DNA of 40,182 nt from Limnohabitans sp. Rim8 (GTDB lineage: Bacteria > Pseudomonadota > Gammaproteobacteria > Burkholderiales > Burkholderiaceae_C), in the NCBI GenBank assembly GCA_945897795.1, contig CAMDFT010000020.1, positions 1 through 40,182 on the forward strand, read 5' to 3'. Position numbers and translations under genes: made by a program. Below the pieces are notes generated by a model, which was given only the letters and a program-made list of their open reading frames with translations, did no database searches and had not been told where the DNA came from. Within the stretch, counting starts at the first letter, position 1; every line of letters begins with the position of its first letter. Positions 1 through 7,998 of the stretch are shown here, in pieces.

Positions 1-24
1 GAAGGGGGTGAACAGCAGGCTCAT
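1..24 (-). CDS. N-terminus of a gene running off the left edge (possible flavin oxidoreductase)
   Basis: An ATG on the minus strand opens a frame that leaves the window after eight codons (MSLLFTPF). This beginning resembles the first residues of Old Yellow Enzyme-type NADH:flavin oxidoreductases, but eight residues cannot decide it. No clear Shine-Dalgarno sequence is seen. The start is a guess. Confidence 0.25.
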
Positions 25-155
25 GGTGTGTTGGTCTTGCAAGGTGTCATAGATGGGGCTGGGTCAGCCAGCTGGGCGGCATTTGGGGGCCAAGCCAAAT
101 GAAAGTTGTGCGATCTTAGGCAGATCAAAGGCTGGGTCTTATCCGCTGCGTGACA

Positions 156-953
156 TCAAGCCCTGACTGCGGTGGGGGATTCTGAAAATGTTTCCCAAAG
201 TCCCCATTCAGCAGGCAATGGCGCTTCGATGACCAGTGGCTGAGCGCTCACGGGGTGTGCCAGTTGCAAGCGTGTGGCGTGCAACCACAGCCTTTGCAAA
301 CCAACCAAATCAGCCACGGCCCGGTTGAGCTGCCCCTTGCCGTGCGTGGAATCGCCAATGATCGGGTGGGCGATGTGCTTCATGTGGCGGCGCAGCTGGT
401 GCCGGCGTCCTGTCAGCGGCTCAAGGGCCACCTCAGCGCAGTGGGTGCTGGCAAAGCCTCGCTGAGGCAGCGGCAAATCAAAGTGGCGCAAGGTGGCAAA
501 GCGGCTTTGGGCGGGCTGCACTTCCAGGCGTTCGGTGCGCATATCGTCGGGCATGCGCTTCAAGGCGTGGTCGATCAGGCCTGAATCGACAGGCCAGCCG
601 CGCACCACGGCGCGGTAGTTTTTTTGCAGACCCTCACCCGTTTCAAAGGCTTGCCCCAGCGTGCGCGCCACCTCGGCGCTCAGCGCAAACAACAGCACGC
701 CGCTGGTGCCCTTGTCCAGCCGGTGCACGGGCCAGACGTGTTGCCCAATTTGGTCGCGCAGGGTTTGCAGCACAAAGCGGGTTTCGCCCTTGTCCAGCGG
801 GGTGCGATGCACCAGCCAGCCGGCGGGCTTGTTGACGATGGCCAAGTGCTCATCGCGGTAAAGAAGATCCAACATGGGCTCGATTGTGGCTGTTTCAGCG
901 TGCGGGTCTGCGCCACCCATGACCTCAGGCGAAAAGGGTGCAAAGTCGGTCAT
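156..953 (-). CDS. truC: tRNA pseudouridine synthase TruC (RluA family)
   Basis: 265 residues. RluA-family pseudouridine synthase; TruC isomerises U65 of tRNA to pseudouridine in the cytoplasm. The catalytic-Asp motif HRLDKGTSGVLL is intact, and the sequence follows the TruC pattern closely: NKPAGWLVHR near the start, DQIGQHVW, then GRRHQLRRHMKHIAHPIIGD and GLQRLWLHA near the C-terminus. I chose the ATG at 953. A second ATG at 875 (MLDLLYRDEHL) matches the usual family start, and the 26 residues between are low in conservation, so 875 is an alternative. The frame is open further upstream but would run into the divergent toxin gene at 989. It is divergent from that gene with only 35 bp between them, so their promoters must overlap. 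Confidence 0.9.
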   Translation of the reverse strand: MTDFAPFSPEVMGGADPHAETATIEPMLDLLYRDEHLAIVNKPAGWLVHRTPLDKGETRFVLQTLRDQIGQHVWPVHRLDKGTSGVLLFALSAEVARTLGQAFETGEGLQKNYRAVVRGWPVDSGLIDHALKRMPDDMRTERLEVQPAQSRFATLRHFDLPLPQRGFASTHCAEVALEPLTGRRHQLRRHMKHIAHPIIGDSTHGKGQLNRAVADLVGLQRLWLHATRLQLAHPVSAQPLVIEAPLPAEWGLWETFSESPTAVRA

Positions 954-988
954 GATGACAAAATGCACACATCGGCTAAGATCGACCC

Positions 989-1282
989 ATGAAACCCATG
1001 CGCTGGAACGCCGAAAAAAACCAGTGGCTCCAATCGGAGCGGGGCGTCTCGTTTGAAAGCATGGTCGTGGCCATTGAAGGGCAGGGCTTGCTGGACATCC
1101 TGGCGCATCCCAATGCTGGGCAGTATCCAGGCCAACGCATTTTGGTGGTGGCCCACGCAGGCTATGCCTACCTCGTGCCATTTGTAGAAGATGTGGACCA
1201 TTTTTTTCTCAAAACCGTGATCCCCAGCCGCAAGGCCACCCGTGATTATTTGAAGCAAGGAGCAGACGATGTCCAAGATTGA
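989..1282 (+). CDS. BrnT-like toxin (DUF4258/COG2929 type)
   Basis: 97 residues. The N-terminus (MRWNAEKNQWLQSERGVSFE) has the BrnT pattern of W/F-D/N-x-x-K-N followed by G-V-S-F-E, and the strand-rich remainder contains GQRILVVAHAGYAYLVPFV. BrnT proteins are small RelE-fold ribonucleases neutralised by a ribbon-helix-helix partner; assignment here rests on this pattern and on the partner gene. The start is either ATG 989 or ATG 998; the second gives the commoner length. The stop overlaps the start of the antitoxin by 14 bp, and an AAGGAG at 1257-1262 inside this gene serves that partner, so the two are translated together, toxin first as in brnTA. Confidence 0.7.
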   Translation: MKPMRWNAEKNQWLQSERGVSFESMVVAIEGQGLLDILAHPNAGQYPGQRILVVAHAGYAYLVPFVEDVDHFFLKTVIPSRKATRDYLKQGADDVQD

Positions 1283-1577
1283 CCGCGAAGAAGCCGAATT
1301 GCTCGACTTGTTCAACAAGGGGCAACTCCAATCGGTGGCCACCAAAAGCGAATTGGCACAGTTCAAAGCCGCTGCGCGAGCCACCGCCATCAAAGACCGG
1401 CGGGTCAACATCCGCTTGTCTTCGGGTGACCTGTCAGACATCCAGACCAAAGCGCTGGAAGAAGGCATTCCCTACCAAACCCTGATCGCCAGTGTGCTGC
1501 ACAAATATGTCTCTGGCCGCTTGACCGAGCGCCCTGCGTCTGGTGCTGCCCCCAGTCTCCATAACCCCATGCTCTGA
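1269..1577 (+). CDS. CopG/RHH-type antitoxin partner of the BrnT-like toxin
   Basis: 102 residues. The central segment, [14 protein letters not shown] followed by [17 protein letters not shown] and an amphipathic helix, is the ribbon-helix-helix DNA-binding fold found in BrnA/COG5304-type antitoxins. The N-terminal half is charged and probably wraps the toxin. The gene starts inside the toxin gene and is preceded by AAGGAG seven bases before the ATG. Such antitoxins normally repress their own promoter, which here would be the short gap shared with truC. The stop lies eight bases before the ATG of yaaA, so read-through into yaaA is possible. Confidence 0.7.
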   Translation: MSKIDREEAELLDLFNKGQLQSVATKSELAQFKAAARATAIKDRRVNIRLSSGDLSDIQTKALEEGIPYQTLIASVLHKYVSGRLTERPASGAAPSLHNPML

Positions 1578-1587
1578 AGTTGTCGCC

Positions 1588-2364
1588 ATGCTCTTTTTAT
1601 TGTCACCCGCCAAATCTCTGGATTACGAAACCCCCGCCGCAGGCGTGCCGCACACGCTGCCCCAGTTCGTGCCGCAATCGCAGGCCTTGATCGAGGTGCT
1701 GCGACAAAAGTCGCTCCAGCAAATCGCCGAGCTGATGGACTTGTCGGACGCGCTGTCGGCCCTGAACGTGGCCCGTTACGAAGCCTGGAGCCCCAAGTTC
1801 ACCGCCAAAAACGCCAAGCAAGCCGTGCTGGCTTTCAATGGCGATGTGTACGAAGGGCTGGACGCCAAGACCTTGTCAGCGCAAGACCTGGATTGGGCGC
1901 AAACCCATGTGGGCATTTTGAGTGGCTTGTATGGCGTCTTGCGCCCGCTGGACTGGATGCAACCCTACCGCCTGGAAATGGGCACCACGCTGCAAACCGA
2001 CAAGGGCAGCAACCTGTACAAGTTTTGGGGGCCGCAAATTGCCGAGTACCTGAACGCCCAGCTGGCCAAAGACAAAACTCCGGTCATCGTCAACCTCGCC
2101 TCGCAAGAGTATTTCAAGTCGGTGGACCGTAAAACCCTCAAGGCGCGGGTGATCGAATGCGTGTTTGAAGACTTCAAGGGCGGAAAATACAAAATCATCA
2201 GCTTCAATGCGAAACGGGCGCGGGGCTTGATGGCGCGCTATGCGGTGCAAAACCGCATCACCCACCCTGAGGGGCTGCTGAAGTTCGACCTCGAAGGCTA
2301 CGAACACGATGAGGCTGTTTCAGAACCCGACCGTCTCGTTTTCCGTCGCAAGGTGCAGGCATGA
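1588..2364 (+). CDS. yaaA: peroxide stress protein YaaA (DUF328/UPF0246)
   Basis: 258 residues, the usual length. YaaA limits intracellular free iron during peroxide stress and binds DNA. Recognised by [14 protein letters not shown] at the N-terminus, the central [11 protein letters not shown] and [14 protein letters not shown], the [16 protein letters not shown] stretch, and [20 protein letters not shown]. The ATG at 1588 gives the conserved N-terminus exactly; the frame is open upstream to 1543 but that part overlaps the antitoxin gene and lacks similarity. It overlaps queF by four bases (ATGA), so the two are almost certainly co-transcribed and translationally coupled. Confidence 0.93.
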   Translation: MLFLLSPAKSLDYETPAAGVPHTLPQFVPQSQALIEVLRQKSLQQIAELMDLSDALSALNVARYEAWSPKFTAKNAKQAVLAFNGDVYEGLDAKTLSAQDLDWAQTHVGILSGLYGVLRPLDWMQPYRLEMGTTLQTDKGSNLYKFWGPQIAEYLNAQLAKDKTPVIVNLASQEYFKSVDRKTLKARVIECVFEDFKGGKYKIISFNAKRARGLMARYAVQNRITHPEGLLKFDLEGYEHDEAVSEPDRLVFRRKVQA

Positions 2365-3224
2365 GCATGAACTCGCCAGAGCACACCCCCGAGCAGTCTC
2401 AGCTGGGCAAATCCAGCGCCTATGTGGACCAGTACGACGCGGGTTTGCTGTTCCCCATCCCCCGCGCCACCAAGCGCGCCGAGATCGGCGTCACCGGCCA
2501 GCCCGTGTTTTTTGGGGCCGACTTGTGGACCGCGTTTGAGTTGTCCTGGCTCAACCTGAAGGGCAAGCCGCAAGTGGCGCTGGCGCACATCACCGTGCCT
2601 GCTGAGAGCACACACATTGTGGAGAGCAAATCCTTCAAGCTGTATCTGAACAGCTTCAACAACACCCGCTTGGAAAGAGCTGACCTGGTGCGCGACATGA
2701 TTCGCCGCGACATCAGCGCCGCCATCTGGCATGGCGGCACCATGCAAGCCAGCGTGGGCGTGAAGCTGCTGCTGCAAGAACAATTTGACGCCGAGCCTGT
2801 GCAAGAACTCGACGGCCTGAACCTGGACCGCATGGACATCGAGTGCACGCGTTACGAGCCCGCGCCGGACCTGCTGAGCGCCAGTACCGAAGAACTGCCC
2901 GTGACCGAAACCCTGGTCAGCCACTTGCTCAAAAGCAATTGTTTGGTGACAGGCCAGCCCGACTGGGGCAGCGTGCAAATCACCTACAGCGGCCCGCAGA
3001 TCGAGCAAGCGGGTTTGCTGCAATACATCGTGAGCTATCGCAACCACAACGAGTTTCATGAGCAATGTGTCGAGCGTATCTTCATGGACATCTGGACCCG
3101 CTGCAAACCCACCAAGCTAACGGTGTATGCCCGCTACACCCGGCGTGGCGGGCTGGACATCAACCCCTGGCGCACCAGCGCCCCGGGCAAGTTGCCGCCC
3201 AATGTGCGCACGGCGCGGCAGTGA
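2361..3224 (+). CDS. queF: NADPH-dependent 7-cyano-7-deazaguanine reductase QueF (type II)
   Basis: 287 residues, the long two-domain (type II) form. QueF reduces preQ0 to preQ1 in queuosine biosynthesis. Seen: [15 protein letters not shown] and [15 protein letters not shown] (the E-S-K-S-x-K-x-Y-x-N-S QueF motif that binds NADPH) in the N-terminal half, and [17 protein letters not shown] in the C-terminal half, where Cys is the nucleophile forming the thioimide with preQ0 and the following Asp is the acid/base. [20 protein letters not shown] is also typical. The ATG overlaps the stop of yaaA (ATGA). Nothing unusual is visible. Confidence 0.95.
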   Translation: MSMNSPEHTPEQSQLGKSSAYVDQYDAGLLFPIPRATKRAEIGVTGQPVFFGADLWTAFELSWLNLKGKPQVALAHITVPAESTHIVESKSFKLYLNSFNNTRLERADLVRDMIRRDISAAIWHGGTMQASVGVKLLLQEQFDAEPVQELDGLNLDRMDIECTRYEPAPDLLSASTEELPVTETLVSHLLKSNCLVTGQPDWGSVQITYSGPQIEQAGLLQYIVSYRNHNEFHEQCVERIFMDIWTRCKPTKLTVYARYTRRGGLDINPWRTSAPGKLPPNVRTARQ

Positions 3225-3247
3225 ACGCATTCACTTCGTTCCCAATA

Positions 3248-3688
3248 ATGTCTCCCACCACCCGCCGCGTTCTTCAGGCCCTTTTGTACGAGGCCATTGC
3301 CATCGCCGTGGTCGGGCCCGTGTTGAGCCTGGCTTTTGACAAATCCCCCACCTCTACATTCGGCCTGGCGGTTGTGTTGTCGAGCATTGCACTGACGTGG
3401 AATTACGCCTTCAACTGGCTCTTTGAGCGCTGGGAGTCGCGCCAATCGGTGCGCGGCCGCTCCTTTGCCAGGCGACTGGCCCACGGTGCCGGTTTTGAAG
3501 GCGGTTTGGTGGTCCTTCTTTTGCCCGTCATGTCGCTGTGGCTAGACATCTCGCCCACCGCTGCCTTGGTGGCCAACTTGGGCCTGCTGGCGTTCTTTTT
3601 CTTCTATGCCATCGCCTTCACCTGGTGCTTTGACCGGGTCTTTGGCTTGCCCGCATCTGCGCAGGCGGGCGATGTCAAACAGGGTTGA
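3248..3688 (+). CDS. PACE family efflux protein (two BTP domains)
   Basis: 146 residues, four membrane-spanning helices arranged as two similar pairs, as in the proteobacterial antimicrobial compound efflux (PACE) family, whose founding member AceI exports chlorhexidine. The membrane-embedded glutamate expected in helix 1 is present (ALLYEAIAIAVVGP), and both halves show the paired W-N/F-D-R pattern (TWNYAFNWLFERWE; TWCFDRVFGL). The start is ATG 3248; the frame is open upstream but that region overlaps queF. It follows queF by 23 bp on the same strand. The real substrate is unknown; the family moves biocides and possibly short diamines. Confidence 0.85.
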   Translation: MSPTTRRVLQALLYEAIAIAVVGPVLSLAFDKSPTSTFGLAVVLSSIALTWNYAFNWLFERWESRQSVRGRSFARRLAHGAGFEGGLVVLLLPVMSLWLDISPTAALVANLGLLAFFFFYAIAFTWCFDRVFGLPASAQAGDVKQG

Positions 3689-3706
3689 TGATCTAATTTT
3701 GTTTCT

Positions 3707-3731
3707 ATTCATATCATCCATTGATATGAAT
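3707..3731. promoter_or_regulatory. perfect inverted repeat, likely operator
   Basis: ATTCATATCA (3707-3716), five bases, TGATATGAAT (3722-3731): ten perfect base pairs. It sits just before the decayed Fic gene and after the PACE gene. There is no T-tract, so it is more likely a binding site for a dimeric repressor than a terminator. It is probably the old promoter/operator of the lost fic gene. Confidence 0.4.
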
Positions 3732-3753
3732 AAGCTTTAAATCACATCAACGC

Positions 3754-3972
3754 TGGATTTTGCAGTTGCCTTAGTGGCCAGCACTGGCGTTTGACGCTCA
3801 AAGGGTCCAGGACCTCTTGGCTGCGGCAAGAAACGCCCAAGGGGTTCTTTTGGGCAAAGCCGAGGCGATTGGCTTGGAAGGCTTGCAGTCCAACATCCGC
3901 GACTCACTGACCACTTCAGCGATTGAAGGCGAGAAGCTGGACCCCGAAAGTGTTCGCTCTTCCTTCGGATAA
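3754..3972 (+). pseudogene. remnant of a Fic-family protein N-terminus (DUF4172-type)
   Basis: Reading from 3754 gives W-I-L-Q-L-P, an in-frame TAG at 3772-3774, then WPALAFDAQRVQDLLAAARN and further to TTSAIEGEKLDPESVRSSFG and a TAA at 3970-3972. This matches the start of Fic proteins with an N-terminal DUF4172 domain, in which W-x-W-Q-x-P-x-W-P-x-F is followed by a helical region and the inhibitory S/T-x-x-x-E-G motif (here TSAIEG). Only about 70 codons remain, one of them a stop, and the Fic core with its HPFxxGNGR motif is gone. No start codon is left in a sensible place. Confidence 0.7.
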
Positions 3973-4007
3973 CACTAAGGATGGTGGCAATTTCCCCCCA
4001 CCCTTGG

Positions 4008-4184
4008 TCAGCTCCGTAAAGGGGTACAAGTTGTACCCCAGTTGGCATCTAGCGCAGGGTCACGGCTGCGCATTTTCTTGATGTATTTCCGTGGGTCTGC
4101 TGAATCCCTCAGCACACCCACCACGTCAACAATGGCAAACCACCATTCCTCGTTGTGCCAGACACGGCGACGCCTCCGGTAGGC
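4008..4184 (-). pseudogene. remnant of a BRO-N/phage antirepressor-like protein
   Basis: On the minus strand one frame reads RRRRRVWHNEEWWFAIVDVV, then LRDSADPRKYIKKMRSRDPALDANWGT, then CTPL, two more codons and a stop. The W-H-N-E-E-W-W-F-x-I-V-D-V-x-x-V-L pattern and the R-D-P-A-L-x-x-x-W-G-T-x-x-T-P-L pattern are those of BRO-N type proteins, which occur in prophages and as chromosomal relatives. There is no start codon upstream, and the rest of the protein is missing after the first 55 or so residues. It faces the Fic remnant tail to tail, so two unrelated genes have been trimmed at the same place. Confidence 0.6.
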
Positions 4185-4206
4185 CAAAAACCCCCTCTGT
4201 GATACA

Positions 4207-4224
4207 TTGAATGCATGTATTCAA
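4207..4224. promoter_or_regulatory. operator-like palindrome before relBE
   Basis: TTGAATGCATGTATTCAA is an 18-bp near-perfect palindrome with one mismatched pair. It lies 13 bp before the start of the RelB-like antitoxin gene, where ribbon-helix-helix antitoxins bind to repress their own promoter. A GAGG at 4227-4230 follows as ribosome binding site. Confidence 0.5.
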
Positions 4225-4237
4225 ATGAGGATTTGAT

Positions 4238-4465
4238 ATGGCAACTTCAATTCGCCTGGCTCCAGAGACCGAGCAAAGGCTTGACTACCTCGCATCCCAA
4301 ACTGGGCGCACCAAGGCTTTTTACCTGCGCGAAATCATCGAGCAGGGCATCCAAGAAATGGAAGACTACTACCTCGCTACCGATGTGCTTGCGCGTGTCC
4401 GTCAAGGGAAAGAACAGGTCCATTCCGCTGCCGACGTGAGACGAGACCTTGGCCTGGACAATTGA
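4238..4465 (+). CDS. RelB/DinJ-like ribbon-helix-helix antitoxin
   Basis: 75 residues. The N-terminus TSIRLAPETEQRLDYLASQT followed by GRTKAFYLREIIEQG is a ribbon-helix-helix fold; the acidic C-terminal part (EMEDYYLATDVLARV) is the expected toxin-binding helix. It neutralises the RelE-like product of the next gene and with it represses the promoter, most likely at the palindrome at 4207-4224. The ATG is preceded by GAGG with seven bases between. The gene overlaps relE by 17 bp. Confidence 0.85.
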   Translation: MATSIRLAPETEQRLDYLASQTGRTKAFYLREIIEQGIQEMEDYYLATDVLARVRQGKEQVHSAADVRRDLGLDN

Positions 4466-4715
4466 ATACGCCGACACGGCCATAGGTCAGCTGCGCAAGC
4501 TCGACAAACAGATGGCGCGGCGCATAGTGGACTTCATGGACGAGCGCATTGCCGGGAAGGAAAACCCGCGAACCACGGGCAAGGCATTGGTCGGGCCGCA
4601 CGGAGGATTCTGGCGCTATAGGGTGGGCGATTGCCGGGTGATTTGTGACATTCAGGACGGCGCTTTGCGCGTCCTTGTGGTACAGGTTGGCAACCGGCGC
4701 GAGATTTACCGATAG
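4449..4715 (+). CDS. RelE-family mRNA interferase toxin
   Basis: 88 residues. RelE/ParE-superfamily toxin of the type that cleaves mRNA in the ribosome. Recognised by MAWTIEYADTA, LRKLDKQMARRIVDFMDERI, the GGFWRYRVGDCRVICDIQDG core (conserved R-Y-R-V-G-D-x-R-V-I) and the C-terminal VVQVGNRREIYR. The start codon is TTG, inside the antitoxin gene; starting there gives exactly the family N-terminus, and no ATG is available nearby. The weak start may keep toxin below antitoxin. Seven bases separate its stop from the ATG of a HigA-like gene. Confidence 0.88.
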   Translation: MAWTIEYADTAIGQLRKLDKQMARRIVDFMDERIAGKENPRTTGKALVGPHGGFWRYRVGDCRVICDIQDGALRVLVVQVGNRREIYR

Positions 4716-4722
4716 GCACATC

Positions 4723-5100
4723 ATGGAAATCACCCCCATCCGTACAGAAACTGATTACCGCGCAGCACTGCGCGTGGTGTCAACGCTGGTGGACCAAGAC
4801 CCATCGCCTGACTCACCCGAAGGCGAACGCCTGGATGTGCTCTCAACCTTGATTGAGGCCTATGAGCGCAAGCACCATCCGATTGATTTGCCCGACCCCG
4901 TAGAAGCCATCAAGTTCCGCATGGACCAAGCGGGGCTTTCAATCAAAGATCTGGAGCCGATGATCGGTCAGCCCAACCGTGTCTATGAAGTGCTCAACCA
5001 CAAACGCCCCCTCACGCTGCGCATGATCCGAAACTTGAACAAAGGTTTGGGCATCTCCGCTCAGGTGCTCATCACAGACAACACCAGACCAATCGGGTGA
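4723..5100 (+). CDS. HigA-like antitoxin without a HigB partner
   Basis: 125 residues. The N-terminal half (TETDYRAALRVVSTLVDQDP, SPEGERLDVLSTLIEAYERKH) and the C-terminal XRE helix-turn-helix (KFRMDQAGLSIKDLEPMIGQ followed by YEVLNHKRPLTLRMI) are typical of the HigA group whose toxin gene is normally directly upstream. Here the upstream gene is relE, and no HigB gene is present. The start ATG 4723 gives the conserved MEITPIRTE. The stop overlaps the GTG start of the helicase gene. It could be a third component of the relBE module, a repressor of it, or a leftover of a lost higBA. Confidence 0.82.
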   Translation: MEITPIRTETDYRAALRVVSTLVDQDPSPDSPEGERLDVLSTLIEAYERKHHPIDLPDPVEAIKFRMDQAGLSIKDLEPMIGQPNRVYEVLNHKRPLTLRMIRNLNKGLGISAQVLITDNTRPIG

Positions 5101-7151
5101 GCGACCAAGACCCCACCCCCTCTTCCCCTTCAGGTGTTCAACGTGACGTCCAACAAGAGTTGCGCCATGTCCGCTCCCTCATGCAGTTGGAGCAAAAGGA
5201 AGACCAGGCGCAGTTCAAGCTCAAAAACGCCAGTGCCAGCATCAAAGAGCGGCGTCGGCGTGGCCTGACCTGGTACCCCGTCACCATCACCCAAGAAGAC
5301 ATTGGTTTTGGTGGCAAGGTGGTGCTGGAGCTGGAGCGGCCTGCGCATCGGCAAGACCTGCACTTGTTTCAGGTGGGCAAGAACGCTTGTGTGTTCAGCA
5401 ATGCGCCCGGCTATTCGGGGCCTGACCGACCCGTGTTGAGCGGCGTGGTGACCAGCGTGCGGCGCAACAAGCTGGTGCTGGCCACCACCAAAGAAGAGCT
5501 GCCCGATTGGGTACAAAACGCCAACACACTCAACGGCAGCACCCCAAACGGAAGCACGCTAGGCATTGACCTGACGTTTGACGAGGTCAGCTACCGCGAG
5601 ATGCACCAGGCCCTGAACGACGTGATCGGCGCACACGGCAACCGCTTGGCCGAACTGCGCGACGTGCTGCTGGGCGCACGGCAGGCCAGCTACCGCGAGC
5701 CCAAAGCCGACGACCTGTTTTACCCCAGTGCGCTCAACGACTCTCAGCTGGTGGCGGTGCGCCATGTGATTGCGGCGCAAGACGTGGCCATCATCCACGG
5801 CCCGCCCGGCACGGGCAAAACCACCACGCTGGTGCAGGCCATTTTGGAAACCATCCGGCGCGAGCGGCGCGTGCTGGTGTGCGCCCCCTCCAACACCGCC
5901 GTGGACCTGCTGACCGAAAAGCTGGCCGAGCGCGGTGTGAATGTCATCCGCATGGGCAACCCCAGCCGCGTGTCGGACCTGCTGCTGCAGCACACCCTCG
6001 ACGCCGGTGTGATGGCCCACCCCAGCTACGCCAAGATGCACGCGATGCGCCAAACCGCTGAGCAGCACCGAGACACGGCCAACGAACTGGCCAAAGAAGG
6101 CGTTCGCCATTTTGGTTTTGAGGGGCGACAGCACCGCCAACAACTGCGCGAAGAAGCCCGCACGCTGCGCCAAGCCGCCGACGATTTGGAGCGCTTCATG
6201 ACCGAAGACGTGCTCGAATCGGTGCAGGTCATCACCTGCACGCTGGTGGGTGCCAGCCACCGCCACATGCGCCACCTGAGCTTTGAGACCGTCTTCATTG
6301 ACGAAGCCGCCCAAGCCCTGGAGCCGGGTTGCTGGATTCCCATTGCCAAGGGCCAGCGCATTGTGTTGGCGGGCGACCACCACCAGCTGCCGCCCACCGT
6401 GAAAAGCGAACAAGCCGCCCGCGAAGGCCTGCGCGAAACCCTGTTTGAAAAGTGCATCCAACGCCAACCCAACACGGCCCGCATGCTCACCACGCAATAC
6501 CGCATGCACGAGCAGATCATGGGCTTTAGCTCCCAGAAGTTTTATGGCGGCCAACTGGTGCCGCACGCCAGCGTGCGCCACGCAAGCCTGGAGGCTTATG
6601 ACCTGCGTTTTGCACCCGACCTGCCGGTGGAATTCATCGACACGGCGGGCTGCGCTTATCAAGAAGTGGCCATACCTGAGAGCCGTTCAACCGCCAACCC
6701 CGAATAAGCCCACTTGCTGCTGGAGCGCTTGGCGCAGCTGCTGGCGCCCTACGACGCCGCCGAACACGACGAACAGCAACACACCCCGCTGAGCATCGGC
6801 GTCATTGCACCGTACCGCGCCCAAATCAACTACTTAAAAGACGCCATCGAAGACAGCGAAGTGCTGAATGGTTTGCTGCTGCAACGCAGGCTCAGCGTGG
6901 GCACCGTCGATTCGTTTCAGGGCCAAGAGCGCGACATCATTGCCATCACATTGACGCGCAGCAACCCCCAAGGCGAGATCGGCTTCCTGTCGGACGTCCG
7001 CCGCATGAACGTGGGCATGACCCGCGCACGGCGCAAGCTGCTGCTGGTGGGCGATTCGTCCACGCTTTGCAGGCATCCGTTTTTTGTGGAGTTGTTGGCG
7101 TATGTGAAGGGGGTGGGGGGCTATCGCACAGCCCAAACGGTCGTTCGATAG
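5097..7151 (+). pseudogene. UPF1/IGHMBP2-like superfamily 1 DNA/RNA helicase, split by one in-frame stop
   Basis: One reading frame from GTG 5097 (overlapping the higA-like stop as GTGA) to 7151, interrupted only by TAA at 6705-6707. The first part (536 residues) has the SF1 motifs in order: LNDSQLVAV (Q motif, about 213-221), GPPGTGKT (Walker A, 235-242), FIDEAAQAL (400-408), AGDHHQLPPT (425-434) and TTQYRMHEQI (465-474). After the stop the same frame continues with TVDSFQGQERDIIAITLTRS (motif V) and NVGMTRARRKLLLVGD (motif VI). Motifs V and VI are needed for ATP hydrolysis, so the truncated product should be inactive. The stop sits where relatives have S-x-x-N-P-E-E-A, so it looks like a GAA/GAG to TAA change. 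No ribosome binding site is seen for an independent second half. Confidence 0.85.
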
Positions 7152-7169
7152 AGGTCCAGTTCGACTGCT

Positions 7170-7577
7170 TCAGGCCATCCAGTCTTCAAGTTTCAAGCCC
7201 GCTACCCGCTTGAAGTGCCGTGTGTTGTGGGTCACCAAGGGCAGGCCCAGCGCCAATGCATGCGCGGCGATTTGGGTATCCATTTCGCCAATCGGCTGCC
7301 CGGTTTGCTGCAGGTGGGCGGCAATGTCTCCATAGCGGTCCGCGGCCTCCACCGTCCATGGCAACACGGGAGTCTCATTGAGCAGCAAATCAATGGTTCG
7401 GCGACGTTTGTCATCGGCTTGCAGCAGTGCCAGCCCAAACCTTGTTTCGGCCCGGGTGATGGCGGAGATGGCGATCTCCTGCTTTTTGAGCGCCGCCAAC
7501 ATGCGCTTTTGCAGCACGGCAGAACTGTTGCGTGCAAAGTAGCCCAAGATGTTGGTGTCGACCAAGTACTTGATCAC
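7170..7577 (-). CDS. vapC: VapC/FitB-type PIN-domain toxin
   Basis: 135 residues. PIN-domain ribonuclease of a VapBC pair. The acidic active-site residues are all visible: D7 in YLVDTNIL, E44 in ITRAETRFG, D100 in GEMDTQIAAHA, with THN at 116-118 completing the site. Such toxins cleave initiator tRNA or rRNA loops in a Mg-dependent way. The gene overlaps its antitoxin gene by four bases (ATGA at 7574-7577) and runs opposite to the helicase, ending 18 bp after the helicase gene ends, so the two converge. Confidence 0.9.
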   Translation of the reverse strand: MIKYLVDTNILGYFARNSSAVLQKRMLAALKKQEIAISAITRAETRFGLALLQADDKRRRTIDLLLNETPVLPWTVEAADRYGDIAAHLQQTGQPIGEMDTQIAAHALALGLPLVTHNTRHFKRVAGLKLEDWMA

Positions 7578-7915
7578 TTGGGGTCCTTGGTTTTGGCGGT
7601 GCGTTTAGCAGAGGCTTTTGCGGGAGCTTTTGGGGCTGATGGCGCTTCCCAGTCGGCAAACGGATTTTTCGGGGGCTTGCTTTGCCGACTGGCATCCGAC
7701 AAAAAATCGTCGGGCAATGGGTTTTCGGCAATGGCGGCCACCAGCGCATCCAGGCGATGCTGACGCAATGTTTCTGTGTCCTTGGGCTTGAGCGTGATCT
7801 CGCCCGTCACCTCGTTGCGAGCAATCCACATTTCATCGACATCCACGCGAAATGCCTTGGGCAAGCGAATCGCCTGGCTGTGACCGTTGGTAAAAACTTT
7901 GGCGGTAGCGAGCAT
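7574..7915 (-). CDS. vapB: VapB-type antitoxin (AbrB/SpoVT swapped-hairpin)
   Basis: 113 residues. The N-terminus ATAKVFTNGHSQAIRLPKAF, followed by RVDVDEMWI and GEITLKP, is the AbrB/MazE swapped-hairpin DNA-binding domain of VapB antitoxins (N-G-x-S-Q-A-I-R-L-P-K). The remaining half is the toxin-binding arm; its last 30 or so residues are an unusually long Ala/Lys/Pro-rich tail (KAPAKASAKRTAKTKDPK). AAGGAG lies six bases before the ATG. It is first in the pair and overlaps vapC by ATGA. The pair lies between two copies of the helicase 3' end. Confidence 0.9.
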   Translation of the reverse strand: MLATAKVFTNGHSQAIRLPKAFRVDVDEMWIARNEVTGEITLKPKDTETLRQHRLDALVAAIAENPLPDDFLSDASRQSKPPKNPFADWEAPSAPKAPAKASAKRTAKTKDPK

Positions 7916-7998
7916 GGCGAACTCCTTAGAGTGTATCTATGAAAACGTACCTACTTTATCACCAAGCAAGTTATTCAGTCAAAGTCAAAATCACCCAA

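Noticed and set aside
3737-4048. 103-codon minus-strand frame opposite the Fic remnant
   Set aside because: The plus strand gives recognisable Fic sequence here and the minus frame shows no motif until the BRO-like frame, which is a different reading frame.
5559-6662. 367-codon minus-strand frame inside the helicase gene
   Set aside because: Antisense shadow of the SF1 helicase motifs.
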